DNA from: Akkermansia muciniphila
Lineage (GTDB): Bacteria; Verrucomicrobiota; Verrucomicrobiia; Opitutales; UBA953
Direction of reading: 5' to 3'
DNA: 64,000 bases
Assembly (NCBI GenBank): GCA_943331445.1
Contig: CALQLO010000004.1
Coordinates: 92,527 to 156,526 of the forward strand
Part shown: in pieces, positions 8,284 to 16,969 of the stretch
How the letters are laid out: each line of letters opens with the position of its first letter
Numbering within the stretch: position 1 is the stretch's first letter
Notes under the pieces: model-generated
Told to the model about the DNA's origin: nothing
What the model saw: the letters and a program-made list of their open reading frames with translations, nothing else
The model's database searches: none
Program-made: the position numbers and the translations under genes

Positions 8284-10215
8284 ATGCCCCGCCGCTTCCT
8301 CGGTCTCCTCACCGCGCTCCTCCTCGGCCTCGCTCCACTCCACAGCGAAGAGACTCCGCCCAACATCGTCATCCTCCTCGCCGACGACCTTGGCATCAAC
8401 GACCTCGGCTGCTACGGCCGCAAGGATCAGCACACCCCCCATCTTGATAAACTCGCCGCGGAAGGAGTGCGTTTCAGTTCAGCCTATGCCGCCGCCTCCG
8501 TCTGCTCGGCCTCTCGCGCAGCGCTGCTCACCGGCCAAAGCCCGGCCCGACTTAATATCACCACCTTCCTACCAGGACGGCCGGATCGTGCCTCCCATCG
8601 CTTACTTTCACCGACCATCAACCAACACCTGCCGGCAGGCGTCCAGACCATCGCTGAACTCCTGAAGGCCAAAGGCTATGTCACCGGCGCCATCGGTAAA
8701 TGGCACCTCGGCGGTAAAGGCCACCAGCCGACCGATCACGGCTTCGACGAGTATTTCGCCGGCAAGGCGAACCCCGGCGCGGAATCGCCCTTGGGTGGCA
8801 AAGGCGAACTGGGGCACGCCGACCAAGCGGTGAAGTTCATCGAGCGCAACAAAGCCAAACCTTTCTTCCTCTACCTCGCCTTCGACAACCCACACATCCC
8901 GCTGGCCGCACCGGCCAAAGGCATCGAAGCCAACGCCAAGGCCTTTCACCCAACCTACGCCGCACTAGTCGAGTCCCTGGACATGGCCTGCGGGCGTGTC
9001 CTCCAGAAACTCGAAGAGGCCGGCCTAACCAAGAACACCGTGGTCATCTTCGCTTCTGACAACGGGGGCGTACACGTCTCGGAGCTCAAAGAAAGCCCGC
9101 CCACCTTCAATGCCCCCAGTCGCGCGGGCAAAGGCTATCTTTACGAAGGAGGCATCCGCGTCCCGCTCATCATTCGTTACCCCGGCCGCCTAGCCGTGAA
9201 GGAAATCGCCGAGCCAGCCGTGCTCGGCGACCTCTGCCCCACCCTTTGCGCTTTCGCGAAAATCCCCGCCCCGAAGGTGCAGGATTTCCAAGACCTATCC
9301 GGGACAATGTTCAATAGCCTGCCTACAGCGGCGGCCCCGCGCGCCCTAACCTGGCATCAACCGCATTACATGAATCAAGGCAGCCAACCCGGGGGCATCA
9401 TCCGCGAAGGCGACTGGAAGCTCATCGAGTTCTACGAAACTGGCCGCATGGAACTATTCAACCTAGCCAAAGATCCGAGCGAAACCACGGACGTAGCCGC
9501 CGCCGAGCCGAACCGAATTGCGGCGATGCGCGGTAAACTCGAAGCCTGGCGCCGGAGCGTCGGTGCCAAGCCGATGACCGCCAATCCGCAGTTTAGCCGC
9601 TCCCTTTGGGAGGAATGCTTCGTCAAACTCGACCCGACTCACATCAAGGCCACCGCGAGCTCCGAAGCCATGCGCCCGCAACTAGCTGCTTGGCGCAAGG
9701 CCATGGACGACGCCCGCACTGAGGGTGCGAACTGCCTCATTCATCTCGAAGCCCGCGACGCTCAAGTGCAGGCCAAAAAGATGCACTACGAAGATCCACC
9801 CCAGAAAGATACGCTCGGATTCTGGGTCAACGTCGAGGACACCGCCTCATGGAAATTTCAAGCTCCCCTGGCTGGGAAATATCGCGTCACCGTGCTACAG
9901 GGTTGCGGCAAAGGCAACGGCGGCTCGACCGTCGCGGTCGAAGCCGGCGCAAGCAAGTGCGAGTTCACCGTCGAGGAAACCGGCCACTTCCAGCGCTTCG
10001 TGCCGCGCGAGATCGGGCAGATTGAACTCGCCGCCGGCGACAACACTTTGACGATTCGCCCGCTCAATAAGGCCAAGGCCGCGGTCATGGACTTGCGCCG
10101 CGTCATCCTCGAACGCATCGATCAGCGCGGCCCCATGCGCAGTGCCGAAGTGAAGGAATTCAAAGCCCGGCCGTTCAGCCTAAGTGACTTCCTGCCGTAT
10201 CCGGAAACGGAATAA
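8284..10215 (+). CDS. Secreted sulfatase with C-terminal carbohydrate-binding-like domain
   Basis: Type I sulfatase of 643 residues. Residues 1-21 are a signal peptide. The catalytic domain starts NIVILLADDLG with the metal-binding DD at 34-35. The formylglycine motif is C74-S-A-S-R78, the C-x-A-x-R variant, so activity needs a formylglycine-generating enzyme that is not in this window. SDNGG about 257-261 carries further metal ligands. After the alkaline-phosphatase-like fold there is an extra beta-rich region (about 485-600: LGFWVNVEDTASWKFQAPLAG) resembling CBM6/35-type or PA14-like binding modules. Arylsulfatase A-like enzymes of this kind are abundant in Verrucomicrobiota that degrade sulfated polysaccharides. 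The sugar target is unknown. Confidence 0.93.
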   Translation: MPRRFLGLLTALLLGLAPLHSEETPPNIVILLADDLGINDLGCYGRKDQHTPHLDKLAAEGVRFSSAYAAASVCSASRAALLTGQSPARLNITTFLPGRPDRASHRLLSPTINQHLPAGVQTIAELLKAKGYVTGAIGKWHLGGKGHQPTDHGFDEYFAGKANPGAESPLGGKGELGHADQAVKFIERNKAKPFFLYLAFDNPHIPLAAPAKGIEANAKAFHPTYAALVESLDMACGRVLQKLEEAGLTKNTVVIFASDNGGVHVSELKESPPTFNAPSRAGKGYLYEGGIRVPLIIRYPGRLAVKEIAEPAVLGDLCPTLCAFAKIPAPKVQDFQDLSGTMFNSLPTAAAPRALTWHQPHYMNQGSQPGGIIREGDWKLIEFYETGRMELFNLAKDPSETTDVAAAEPNRIAAMRGKLEAWRRSVGAKPMTANPQFSRSLWEECFVKLDPTHIKATASSEAMRPQLAAWRKAMDDARTEGANCLIHLEARDAQVQAKKMHYEDPPQKDTLGFWVNVEDTASWKFQAPLAGKYRVTVLQGCGKGNGGSTVAVEAGASKCEFTVEETGHFQRFVPREIGQIELAAGDNTLTIRPLNKAKAAVMDLRRVILERIDQRGPMRSAEVKEFKARPFSLSDFLPYPETE

Positions 10216-10219
10216 GTCG

Positions 10220-10525
10220 TCAGAGGGTCGCCAACAAAGCGCGTAATTCCGCTTCGGGCTCTTCGTGCCCCTGCGCTACCGCGAGGGCCAGTGCATCAGT
10301 GAAAGTTTCCCGGGCGGCCGACTTCTCACCCACGGCGAGCAGGCTCTTCCCTAACAGAATGCGCGGCATCATCCAGTCGGCCTTGGAAGCGGCGGCGAGG
10401 CGCAGGTGCTCGATTGCCCCGGCGGCATCGCCTTCGACCGATAAAGCCTGGCCAAGCGAAAAACGGAACAACGGGTTCGCGGGATCACCCGCCACGAGGC
10501 GTTGAAAGACTTCGGAGCGTGCCAT
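10220..10525 (-). CDS. Small TPR-repeat protein
   Basis: Protein of 101 residues consisting of about two to three tetratricopeptide repeats (for example PANPLFRFSLGQALSVEGDA and MMPRILLGKSLLAVGEKSAA). It has no signal peptide and no enzymatic domain. It lies three bases downstream of the glycogen branching enzyme stop on the same strand, so it is probably co-transcribed and may be translationally coupled. Similar short TPR proteins act as protein-protein adaptors; nothing in the sequence gives a specific partner. Confidence 0.8.
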   Translation of the reverse strand: MARSEVFQRLVAGDPANPLFRFSLGQALSVEGDAAGAIEHLRLAAASKADWMMPRILLGKSLLAVGEKSAARETFTDALALAVAQGHEEPEAELRALLATL

Positions 10526-10528
10526 GGC

Positions 10529-12742
10529 TCAACGCTTGGCTTTTACCGGCTTACCCGAAGCCGATTGACGGAAGATCAGCAAAGATAGCCCGGGCAAGCG
10601 GACCTCAATGGAATAGGGCCTTCCCTGACAGGGAATGGCTTCAGCCTGGACGCCGCCCAGATTCCCTAGGCCTTTACCAGCGTAATGTTTGGAGTCGGTG
10701 TTCACGGCCTCCTCCCACTTGCCAAGTGAAGGCACACCCAGACGATAAGTGCGTTCCACGGGGGTGAAATTACCAGCAACCACCCAAGCGCAATCACGGC
10801 CACGACGCTCAAAAGCCAGGACACTCTGGGCGCCATCATCCGCCACCAGCCAGTTGAAGCTTTCCGGACGAGTCTCGTTTTCCGCGAGGGCGGCGTCCCC
10901 GACATAGAGCGCATTCAGATCGGCGACCAAGTGCTGGAGACCTGCGTGCCGGGGGTATTCCAGCAAGTGCCAGTCCAGCGAGCTTTCGAATTTCCATTCG
11001 GCAAACTGGCCGAACTCGCAGCCCATGAATAAAGTTTTCTTACCAGGCCAAGCCCACTGCAAGGCCAGTAGGCAGCGAAGATTGGCGGCCTTGGAGTCGT
11101 CATCGCCCGCCCCCATCTTATTGATCAGCGAGCCTTTTCCGTGGACGACCTCATCGTGGGAGAAGGCCTGCATGAACGCTTCCGACCAATGGTAGAGCAT
11201 CCCAAACGTTAATTTTCCGTGGGCATATTTCCGGAACAACGGGTCACTCCGGAAGTAATCAAGGGTGTCATGCATCCAACCCATGTTCCATTTGAAGTCG
11301 AAGCCCAGCCCACCATCGGCCACGGGCTTCGTTACCCCCGGGAAGGAAGTGGATTCCTCGGCGATCACGACCACGCCGGGCTGGTAGAGATGGATGAGCG
11401 AGTTGACGTGCCGCAGGAATTCAATCGCCTCGATATTCTCGCGGCCACCATGGCGATTCGGAATCCATTCGCCTGCCTTACGGGAATAATCGAGGTAGAG
11501 CATCGAGGCCACCGCATCGACCCGCAGGCCATCAACGTGGAAGCGCTCGAGCCAGGATAGGGCCGAGGAGGTCAGGAAGCCGCGGACCTCATGCCGTCCG
11601 TAATTAAAGATCAGCGTACCCCAATCCTGATGCTCGCCGAGCCGCGGGTCCGCGTGCTCGTAGAGATGCGTGCCGTCGAAACGGGCCAGCGCAAAAAAAT
11701 CGCGCGGGAAGTGCGCCGGCACCCAGTCTACGATCACGCCGACGCCCGCTCGGTGGAGCGTGTCGACCATCGTCATGAAATCTAAAGGAGAGCCAAAGCG
11801 GTGAGTCGGGGCGAAGAAACCGGTCACTTGATAGCCCCATGAGCCATCAAAAGGGTGCTCCGATGGTGGCATCAGCTCGACATGCGTGAAGCCCATCTGG
11901 TTGCAATAGGCCGCCAACTGGACGCCCAGTTCACGGTAATTCAGGACGCGGCCGCCCTCTTCTGGGACCCGTCGCCAAGAGGCCAGATGCACCTCGTAGA
12001 CCGACATCGGGAGCGCCCTCGCCGCCGACTTCCGCCGGTGTTCCAGCCATTCCGCATCATGCCAGACGAAACCCGCTAGGTCGCAGACAATCGCGGCATG
12101 ATGGGGCGAGGGCTCGAAATGCAGGCCGTAGGGATCCGTCTTCAGGAAAGGCGTAACGTCGTGGGCCCCGACGATTTCATATTTATAACGCGCCCCGACT
12201 CCAAGGCCGGGCAGAAACAGCTCCCAGATGCCCGAGGCTCCGAGCATCCGCATCGGATGGGCGCGGCCGTTCCAGAGATTATGATCACCGACGACCGAAA
12301 CCCGCCGAGCCGAGGGCGCCCAAACGAGAAACGACACCCCGGCAACGCCGTCGATGGTACGGACATGCGAGCCGAATTTATGGTGGGAGCCATGGTCATC
12401 GCCCTTGCCGATCAGAAAGAGGTCGGATTCTGAGACTGTTGGAAGGAAGCGATAGGGATCCTCGACCTCGCGGACAGCACCATCCGCATAGGCCACCTTG
12501 AAGGAATAGCGGAAATCAGGTGCACCCAGCAGTTCTAATTCAAAGACCCCGCTGGCATGTAGCTGGACCATCGGTAGACCCTGTCGAGCCTTGGCCTTCC
12601 AAAGCTCGCAGCTGACGGCCCCCGGAAAAAGCGCCCGGGCGACGCAGCCTTCCCTGGCCATCCCATGAAGGCCCAAGAAACGGTGCGGGGAGGTCTCAGT
12701 GGCGTCCACCAGGGAGGTCAGCTCTGCTGGACTGAGGCGCAT
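10529..12742 (-). CDS. glgB: 1,4-alpha-glucan branching enzyme
   Basis: Glycogen branching enzyme, 737 residues. I chose the ATG at 12742 (MRLSPAELTSLVDATE) because an upstream extension would run into the divergent lptD gene and has no family similarity. N-terminal CBM48 modules are followed by a GH13 catalytic barrel with the conserved regions VDWVPAHFP, GLRVDAVASMLYLDYSR (nucleophile Asp), VIAEESTSFPG (acid/base Glu) and FSHDEVVHGKGSL. The C-terminal all-beta domain ends near LLIFRQSA. It creates alpha-1,6 branches in glycogen. The other glycogen-related enzyme here is the GH13 protein at 32257-34647. Confidence 0.95.
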   Translation of the reverse strand: MRLSPAELTSLVDATETSPHRFLGLHGMAREGCVARALFPGAVSCELWKAKARQGLPMVQLHASGVFELELLGAPDFRYSFKVAYADGAVREVEDPYRFLPTVSESDLFLIGKGDDHGSHHKFGSHVRTIDGVAGVSFLVWAPSARRVSVVGDHNLWNGRAHPMRMLGASGIWELFLPGLGVGARYKYEIVGAHDVTPFLKTDPYGLHFEPSPHHAAIVCDLAGFVWHDAEWLEHRRKSAARALPMSVYEVHLASWRRVPEEGGRVLNYRELGVQLAAYCNQMGFTHVELMPPSEHPFDGSWGYQVTGFFAPTHRFGSPLDFMTMVDTLHRAGVGVIVDWVPAHFPRDFFALARFDGTHLYEHADPRLGEHQDWGTLIFNYGRHEVRGFLTSSALSWLERFHVDGLRVDAVASMLYLDYSRKAGEWIPNRHGGRENIEAIEFLRHVNSLIHLYQPGVVVIAEESTSFPGVTKPVADGGLGFDFKWNMGWMHDTLDYFRSDPLFRKYAHGKLTFGMLYHWSEAFMQAFSHDEVVHGKGSLINKMGAGDDDSKAANLRCLLALQWAWPGKKTLFMGCEFGQFAEWKFESSLDWHLLEYPRHAGLQHLVADLNALYVGDAALAENETRPESFNWLVADDGAQSVLAFERRGRDCAWVVAGNFTPVERTYRLGVPSLGKWEEAVNTDSKHYAGKGLGNLGGVQAEAIPCQGRPYSIEVRLPGLSLLIFRQSASGKPVKAKR

Positions 12743-12833
12743 GGTTGAACACTCCACTCCCCGGGGAAAATCGGCAAGCGCTCTTTGCCCGAAAATACTT
12801 GAGAGAAACCCTAGAGCGACAACTCTGGGAAGG
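12743..12833. promoter_or_regulatory. Divergent promoter region glgB / lptD
   Basis: Only 91 bases separate the two chosen start codons, so both promoters lie here or overlap the coding ends. A purine-rich GGGAAGG at 12827-12833 sits directly before the lptD ATG; it is a good ribosome-binding sequence but unusually close to the start. No textbook -35/-10 pair is clear. Confidence 0.35.
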
Positions 12834-15002
12834 ATGCCCGGCCGCCGTTTCTGGATTCTCGCTGCAAGCCTCGGGCTAGCTCTCACTTGCGTGGCGGCCG
12901 ACCCGGCTCCGTCGGCCCCCAAGCCTGCCTTTAGCTTGCCCAACATCGAAGCCGATACCTTCGCCCCCGAAGAGGGCGGCAAGGTTATCGTGGCCTTGAA
13001 TGCGCGACTCCAAATCAAGGATAGCAGCATCAACGCCAAACGCATCCGCTTCGATACCCGTACCGGTATCATCAGCGCTGAAGGGAACGTCGTCTACGCG
13101 ACTCGCTCCCTCCGCATCTTGGGCGAGAAAGTTACCGTCAACCCTCAGGCCGAAACCATCGACGCCTATGATGTCCGCTTCGGCCGAAGCCCCATTTACT
13201 TCACCGCCGAAGAACTGCACATCGTCAAAGGGGACAAGACGATGCGCGGCGTCCGCATGTGGAATAGCGAACCCGACCCGCTGGGGATGGATCTCAAAAT
13301 TCGGGAAGCAAACTATTCCGAAAAACAAGATTGGCTGAGCCTGCACGGCGTCACCCCCAACTTAGCGGGAGTCCCATTCTTCCACCTGCCGTACTACGGA
13401 CAAGAAGGCTACCAAAGCATTCCGTACGACCTCTACCTTAACACGGGGAGCGAGGACCACCAGGGGCGCTTCATTCGCTCGAGTTTCCTGATGCGCACCA
13501 CGCCGACGCTCTGGGTCGGGGGCTTACTGGATTACTATAGCAAATCTGGCGTGCTCATCGGACCCTCCGTCCGTTTCGACAGCTGGAAGAAAACTGGCGA
13601 AGACTTTCAATGGAAAGGGCGCCTCCAGGCAGGCTACATCAATGACCGCGGCGAACTCGCGACCGATGACTATGGTCGGACCCCGGGACGCAACCGCGGT
13701 TTCGCCCTTGGCGAAATCAATGGCCGAGCAAACAATGGACTGGAAATCGCTGGGTCGATTTTTGCTGAGAGCGACCCTGGCTTCATCCGCGACTTCCGGC
13801 CCAACCTGATCAACCAATCAGGCATCCCCCAGGCCAACATCGAGGCTTCCCTGCCGTATGCGGGCGGCTACCTCTCAGCCAGTCTCACCGCCAAGGCGGA
13901 TAACTTCCAAGACACGGTTCAGAAACTCCCTGAGCTCCGCTTTGACCTGCCGCAAAACCCCCTTGGGCTCGATGGATGGCAGCAGCGTAGCTTTATCAGC
14001 TTGGGCTATTTCTCCGAACGACCCTCCGCCTCACTACCCCTGGCCGCTTTCCAATCCGCGACGCTGGCCAGTGACGCTTGGTCCACCGCCCGCCTGGATG
14101 CCTACTACGGCCTCAGCCGTCCAATCGTCCTCACCGATTGGCTAACCTTCAAGCCTGTCGCTGGCGTCCGGACCACGGGCTGGTCTTCCGGTATCAACGG
14201 CACGGGGACCGCCTCAAAAGTCATCGGGCAGGCCGGCTTCGACCTCGAAGGCCTCGCGACCGGCTCCTGGAATCTTGTCGCTGACAAGTGGAGCATCGAC
14301 GGGATGCGCCACACCATCCGGCCAATCTTGCAATATCGTGTGATGCCTGGCGCTGACCGCATGATCGGCTCGGTGCCGATGACGGAACGTTCCGTCTCCA
14401 GCACCGTACTCGAAGAAGTCGATCTCGCCGATCGCCTCGATGCTGCCTCCACCACCGACACTCAAGTCGCCCGCTTCGGCATTCGTAACACGCTTGAAAC
14501 CCGCGACGCCAAGTACGGCACCCGCGAACTCCTCCGGGCGGATCTCTTTACGGACTGGCGCAAGGGCGCGACGGCGGCGGAAACTGGCCGGAGCGATTTC
14601 AATGTCGCCCTTCAGCTGACGCCAGCGCCTTGGGTCACACTCGGCTCAAGCATCCGCCTACCCAACGGCGGCGGTGCCCCGCTCGAATCGATTCAATCCC
14701 TTGGCTTTAATTCCGGTGATTTCTGGAAGACCTCCTTCAACTGGGTTGAGCTCCGCGATGTCACCATCGCCCGCCAATTTATCTGGACCGGCAATGTTCG
14801 CCTGAATTCGATTTTCTCACTGGTCGCCGGACTAAATTACGACGCCCTCGCCAAGCAGGCATCCTATGAGACCATTGGGCTCGTCCAACGCATCGGCAAC
14901 TCCTGGGAGCTTGAATACGGCATCGACCAACGGCTCGACCCCCTCAACGGCGGCCATAACTCATTGGGCTTCCACCTGCGGGCCACTTTGTTCAAGTTCT
15001 GA
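12834..15002 (+). CDS. lptD: LPS-assembly protein LptD (OstA-like)
   Basis: Outer-membrane protein of 722 residues. The ATG at 12834 was chosen because it begins a signal peptide (MPGRRFWILAASLGLALTC) and follows a purine-rich ribosome-binding site. Residues about 30-150 form an OstA/LptA-like jellyroll that accepts lipopolysaccharide (NAKRIRFDTRTGIISAEGNV). The remainder is rich in alternating beta-strand sequence and ends in Phe (LRATLFKF), as expected for a Bam-inserted barrel. In the family it works with LptE to insert LPS in the outer leaflet; LptE is not seen here. The stop is four bases before the scpA GTG. Confidence 0.88.
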   Translation: MPGRRFWILAASLGLALTCVAADPAPSAPKPAFSLPNIEADTFAPEEGGKVIVALNARLQIKDSSINAKRIRFDTRTGIISAEGNVVYATRSLRILGEKVTVNPQAETIDAYDVRFGRSPIYFTAEELHIVKGDKTMRGVRMWNSEPDPLGMDLKIREANYSEKQDWLSLHGVTPNLAGVPFFHLPYYGQEGYQSIPYDLYLNTGSEDHQGRFIRSSFLMRTTPTLWVGGLLDYYSKSGVLIGPSVRFDSWKKTGEDFQWKGRLQAGYINDRGELATDDYGRTPGRNRGFALGEINGRANNGLEIAGSIFAESDPGFIRDFRPNLINQSGIPQANIEASLPYAGGYLSASLTAKADNFQDTVQKLPELRFDLPQNPLGLDGWQQRSFISLGYFSERPSASLPLAAFQSATLASDAWSTARLDAYYGLSRPIVLTDWLTFKPVAGVRTTGWSSGINGTGTASKVIGQAGFDLEGLATGSWNLVADKWSIDGMRHTIRPILQYRVMPGADRMIGSVPMTERSVSSTVLEEVDLADRLDAASTTDTQVARFGIRNTLETRDAKYGTRELLRADLFTDWRKGATAAETGRSDFNVALQLTPAPWVTLGSSIRLPNGGGAPLESIQSLGFNSGDFWKTSFNWVELRDVTIARQFIWTGNVRLNSIFSLVAGLNYDALAKQASYETIGLVQRIGNSWELEYGIDQRLDPLNGGHNSLGFHLRATLFKF

Positions 15003-15005
15003 GCC

Positions 15006-15866
15006 GTGACGGACTCCCCCCAAGACACGCCTAGCGTCCCCGAGGACGGCATTCTGCCGCCTTCCGACCTGCCCATCCATCTCGACGTCTTTGAAGGGCC
15101 CCTAGACCTGCTCCTCTTTCTAATCCGCAAGAACGAGATCGATATCTACGATATCCCCATCGAGAAGGTCACGTTGCAGTATCTCCAAATCCTCCGCACC
15201 CAGGAGAAAGATAACCTAGAACTGGCGGGTGATTTCTTCGTGATGGCGGCGACGCTCATGTACATCAAGAGCCGCATGCTCCTCCCCGTGGAAAGCCGCC
15301 CGGAAGAGGAAGTCGCCGCCTCGGAAGAAGGACAGGACCCACGCTGGGCCTTAGTCCAGCAACTCATCCAATATAAGCGCGTCAAGGAAACCGCCGCCAT
15401 TATCCGCGGCTTGGTGGATGACCGCCAAGGCCTGCTCAGCCGTTACGTCCTGCAGCCGCAAGGCGAAGATGCCGTCATCCGCCCAGTTGCCCCGGCCGAT
15501 CGCATCGAGCTCTGGAATGTCTTCAATCTGGTGTTACGCCGACTGGCCGAACGCATCCAGCCGGGGAATATCAGTTCCGAAACCGTCACCGTCTCCGACC
15601 GCATGGAGTCGATTCTCACCCGCCTAGAAGCCGAGAGCACCTTTGCCTTCACCAGCTTGCTACCCGAGCACCCGACCATCGGCTACCTTGTCGCGACCTT
15701 CCTGGCCTGCCTTGAACTCGCGCGTCTGGGTAAGCTCAAATTAGAGCAAGACGCAGCCTTTGCGGAGATCAACTGCTCGAAGGCTGACCCAGTTGCCGCA
15801 CCTCATGCCGGCGAAGCCAGTGAAGGCCGCTCCGAGTTCGATGCGCCGACTGAAGAAGCCAACTAA
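15006..15866 (+). CDS. scpA: Segregation and condensation protein A
   Basis: Kleisin subunit of the SMC condensin, 286 residues. The GTG at 15006 is close behind the lptD stop, indicating co-transcription. The N-terminal kleisin signature HLDVFEGPLDLLLFLIRKNEIDIYDIPI (split here: HLDVFEGPLDLLLF, then IRKNEIDIYDIPI) is clear, followed by the ADFLVMAA-like segment DFFVMAATLMYIKSRMLLP and a C-terminal winged-helix region (AFTSLLPEHPTIGYLVATFLACLEL). About 30 C-terminal residues are acidic and probably disordered. ScpB, usually adjacent, is absent from the window. Confidence 0.92.
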   Translation: MTDSPQDTPSVPEDGILPPSDLPIHLDVFEGPLDLLLFLIRKNEIDIYDIPIEKVTLQYLQILRTQEKDNLELAGDFFVMAATLMYIKSRMLLPVESRPEEEVAASEEGQDPRWALVQQLIQYKRVKETAAIIRGLVDDRQGLLSRYVLQPQGEDAVIRPVAPADRIELWNVFNLVLRRLAERIQPGNISSETVTVSDRMESILTRLEAESTFAFTSLLPEHPTIGYLVATFLACLELARLGKLKLEQDAAFAEINCSKADPVAAPHAGEASEGRSEFDAPTEEAN

Positions 15867-15909
15867 GCCGAAGGCTTGAAAAACAGGCCATTTGGCCCAG
15901 CATTGAATC

Positions 15910-16152
15910 ATGGCCAAGGCCAATCGCCCCAACAACCACCTCCTGGGAATCGGACTCGACGCTCAGGACGAACATAAGCGCATCACGCGTGGTGAAGGCT
16001 TCAACCTGGTCGGCGGCTCCGAGACGACCCACGATCGCATGACGGAAATCGTCATCAAGACCACCGAAGATCTCAGCCGCAAGGGGCGGACGTTGAGCGA
16101 TGCCCACCCAGAGGAAGTCGCCGAACTCCTCCGGAAGCACGAGGGTAAGTGA
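15910..16152 (+). CDS. Small conserved-looking hypothetical protein
   Basis: Eighty residues, hydrophilic, with no signal peptide or membrane segment. It contains HLLGIGLDAQDEHKRITRG and a helical C-terminal half (MTEIVIKTTEDLSRKGRTL, then HPEEVAELLRKH). I do not recognise a family. It is placed 43 bases after scpA on the same strand, so it may belong to the lptD-scpA transcript. Coding potential is supported by the codon pattern and by the absence of a better frame on either strand. Confidence 0.65.
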   Translation: MAKANRPNNHLLGIGLDAQDEHKRITRGEGFNLVGGSETTHDRMTEIVIKTTEDLSRKGRTLSDAHPEEVAELLRKHEGK

Positions 16153-16176
16153 CGTCCAAAAAGGGGCACAGACGGA

Positions 16177-16208
16177 TTGACTCACCTCTTTCGCAGGATT
16201 TGTATACT
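16177..16208 (+). promoter_or_regulatory. Candidate sigma-70 promoter for the proline-rich protein / trxA
   Basis: TTGACT (16177-16182) and TATACT (16203-16208) are good -35 and -10 matches, but the spacer is 20 bases, longer than the usual 17. The -10 ends only eight bases before the ATG at 16217, so the transcript would be leaderless or nearly so. Confidence 0.45.
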
Positions 16209-16216
16209 TCTCCCCC

Positions 16217-16540
16217 ATGAGTAACGAGCTGCCCCCTCCTCCACCCCCTCCTTCCGACGGTGAGAACGCTGCACCTCAGGCCCCTAAGCTGAAACTCGCA
16301 AAGCCCGCTGGCTTCGTGCCGCCGCCTCCGCCCGCCCCTTCGGCTTCGACCCCGGTACCCCCGCCCGTCGCAGCCGCCATGCCGAGCCCCGCACCTGCAC
16401 CTGCGGCCGCACTGCCTCGTCAAATCGCCCCCATCAATAAGAATGTCGGAACAGGTGCCGTCGCGTTTGACCTTATCGCCCTTGCGGCTTCAGTTGTCGG
16501 TGCGCTCCTGATTTTCTTGGAGTTTAAATCCAAAGGCTAA
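16217..16540 (+). CDS. Proline-rich membrane-anchored small protein
   Basis: 107 residues. The first 75 are dominated by Pro and Ala (ELPPPPPPPSDGE, then PPPPPAPSASTPVPPP), predicted disordered. A single hydrophobic helix (about 80-101, GAVAFDLIALAASVVGALLIFLEF) lies near the C-terminus and ends in a short basic tail, giving a C-terminally anchored topology. No family function is recognised. It sits nine bases upstream of trxA, so the two are probably one transcript. Confidence 0.7.
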   Translation: MSNELPPPPPPPSDGENAAPQAPKLKLAKPAGFVPPPPPAPSASTPVPPPVAAAMPSPAPAPAAALPRQIAPINKNVGTGAVAFDLIALAASVVGALLIFLEFKSKG

Positions 16541-16549
16541 GCATCTTTC

Positions 16550-16891
16550 ATGGCATCCGATCTCATCACCAATCTCGATAACGCTAGTTTTGACGCGACG
16601 ATCAGCTCGTCGACCGTCCCCGTCTTAGTGGACTTCTGGGCCACTTGGTGCGGCCCTTGTAAGCAGATCGGCCCGGTGCTTGATCAGCTTGCAGTCGAAA
16701 TGAACGGCCTCGTAAAAATCACCAAGGTCGACGTGGACACCAATCAGGCCCTGGCCCAAAAGCTTGGCGTTAACTCCATCCCGGCCCTTTTCCTATTCAA
16801 GAACGGCGTCGTGGTGGACAAGATGGTCGGTGCACGCCCCAAGGGCGATATCGCCGCCTTCATCCGCAAGCATTCGGACGCCCCGGCCTAA
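16550..16891 (+). CDS. trxA: Thioredoxin
   Basis: Thioredoxin of 113 residues with the canonical active site W33-C34-G-P-C37 and the cis-proline stretch NSIPALFLFKNG. It reduces protein disulfides in the cytoplasm using thioredoxin reductase, which is not in the window. There is no signal peptide, so it is not a cytochrome-maturation thioredoxin, despite lying next to a cytochrome operon on the opposite strand. A perfect bidirectional terminator follows. Confidence 0.95.
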   Translation: MASDLITNLDNASFDATISSSTVPVLVDFWATWCGPCKQIGPVLDQLAVEMNGLVKITKVDVDTNQALAQKLGVNSIPALFLFKNGVVVDKMVGARPKGDIAAFIRKHSDAPA

Positions 16892-16912
16892 GCCCTGCGT
16901 TCAAACGGCAAC

Positions 16913-16944
16913 AAAAAGGCCCGGGATTACTCCCGGGCCTTTTT
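16913..16944. terminator. Bidirectional rho-independent terminator
   Basis: AAAAAGGCCCGGG (16913-16925) and CCCGGGCCTTTTT (16932-16944) form a perfect 13-bp stem with a 6-base loop. It has A/T tracts on both sides, serving both trxA (+) and the convergent respiratory operon (-). Confidence 0.92.
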
Positions 16945-16969
16945 ATATACCTACCAATGGCGCTGCGGC

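Noticed and set aside
12743..13072. N-terminally extended GlgB
   Set aside because: The extension is antisense to lptD and not similar to branching enzymes.
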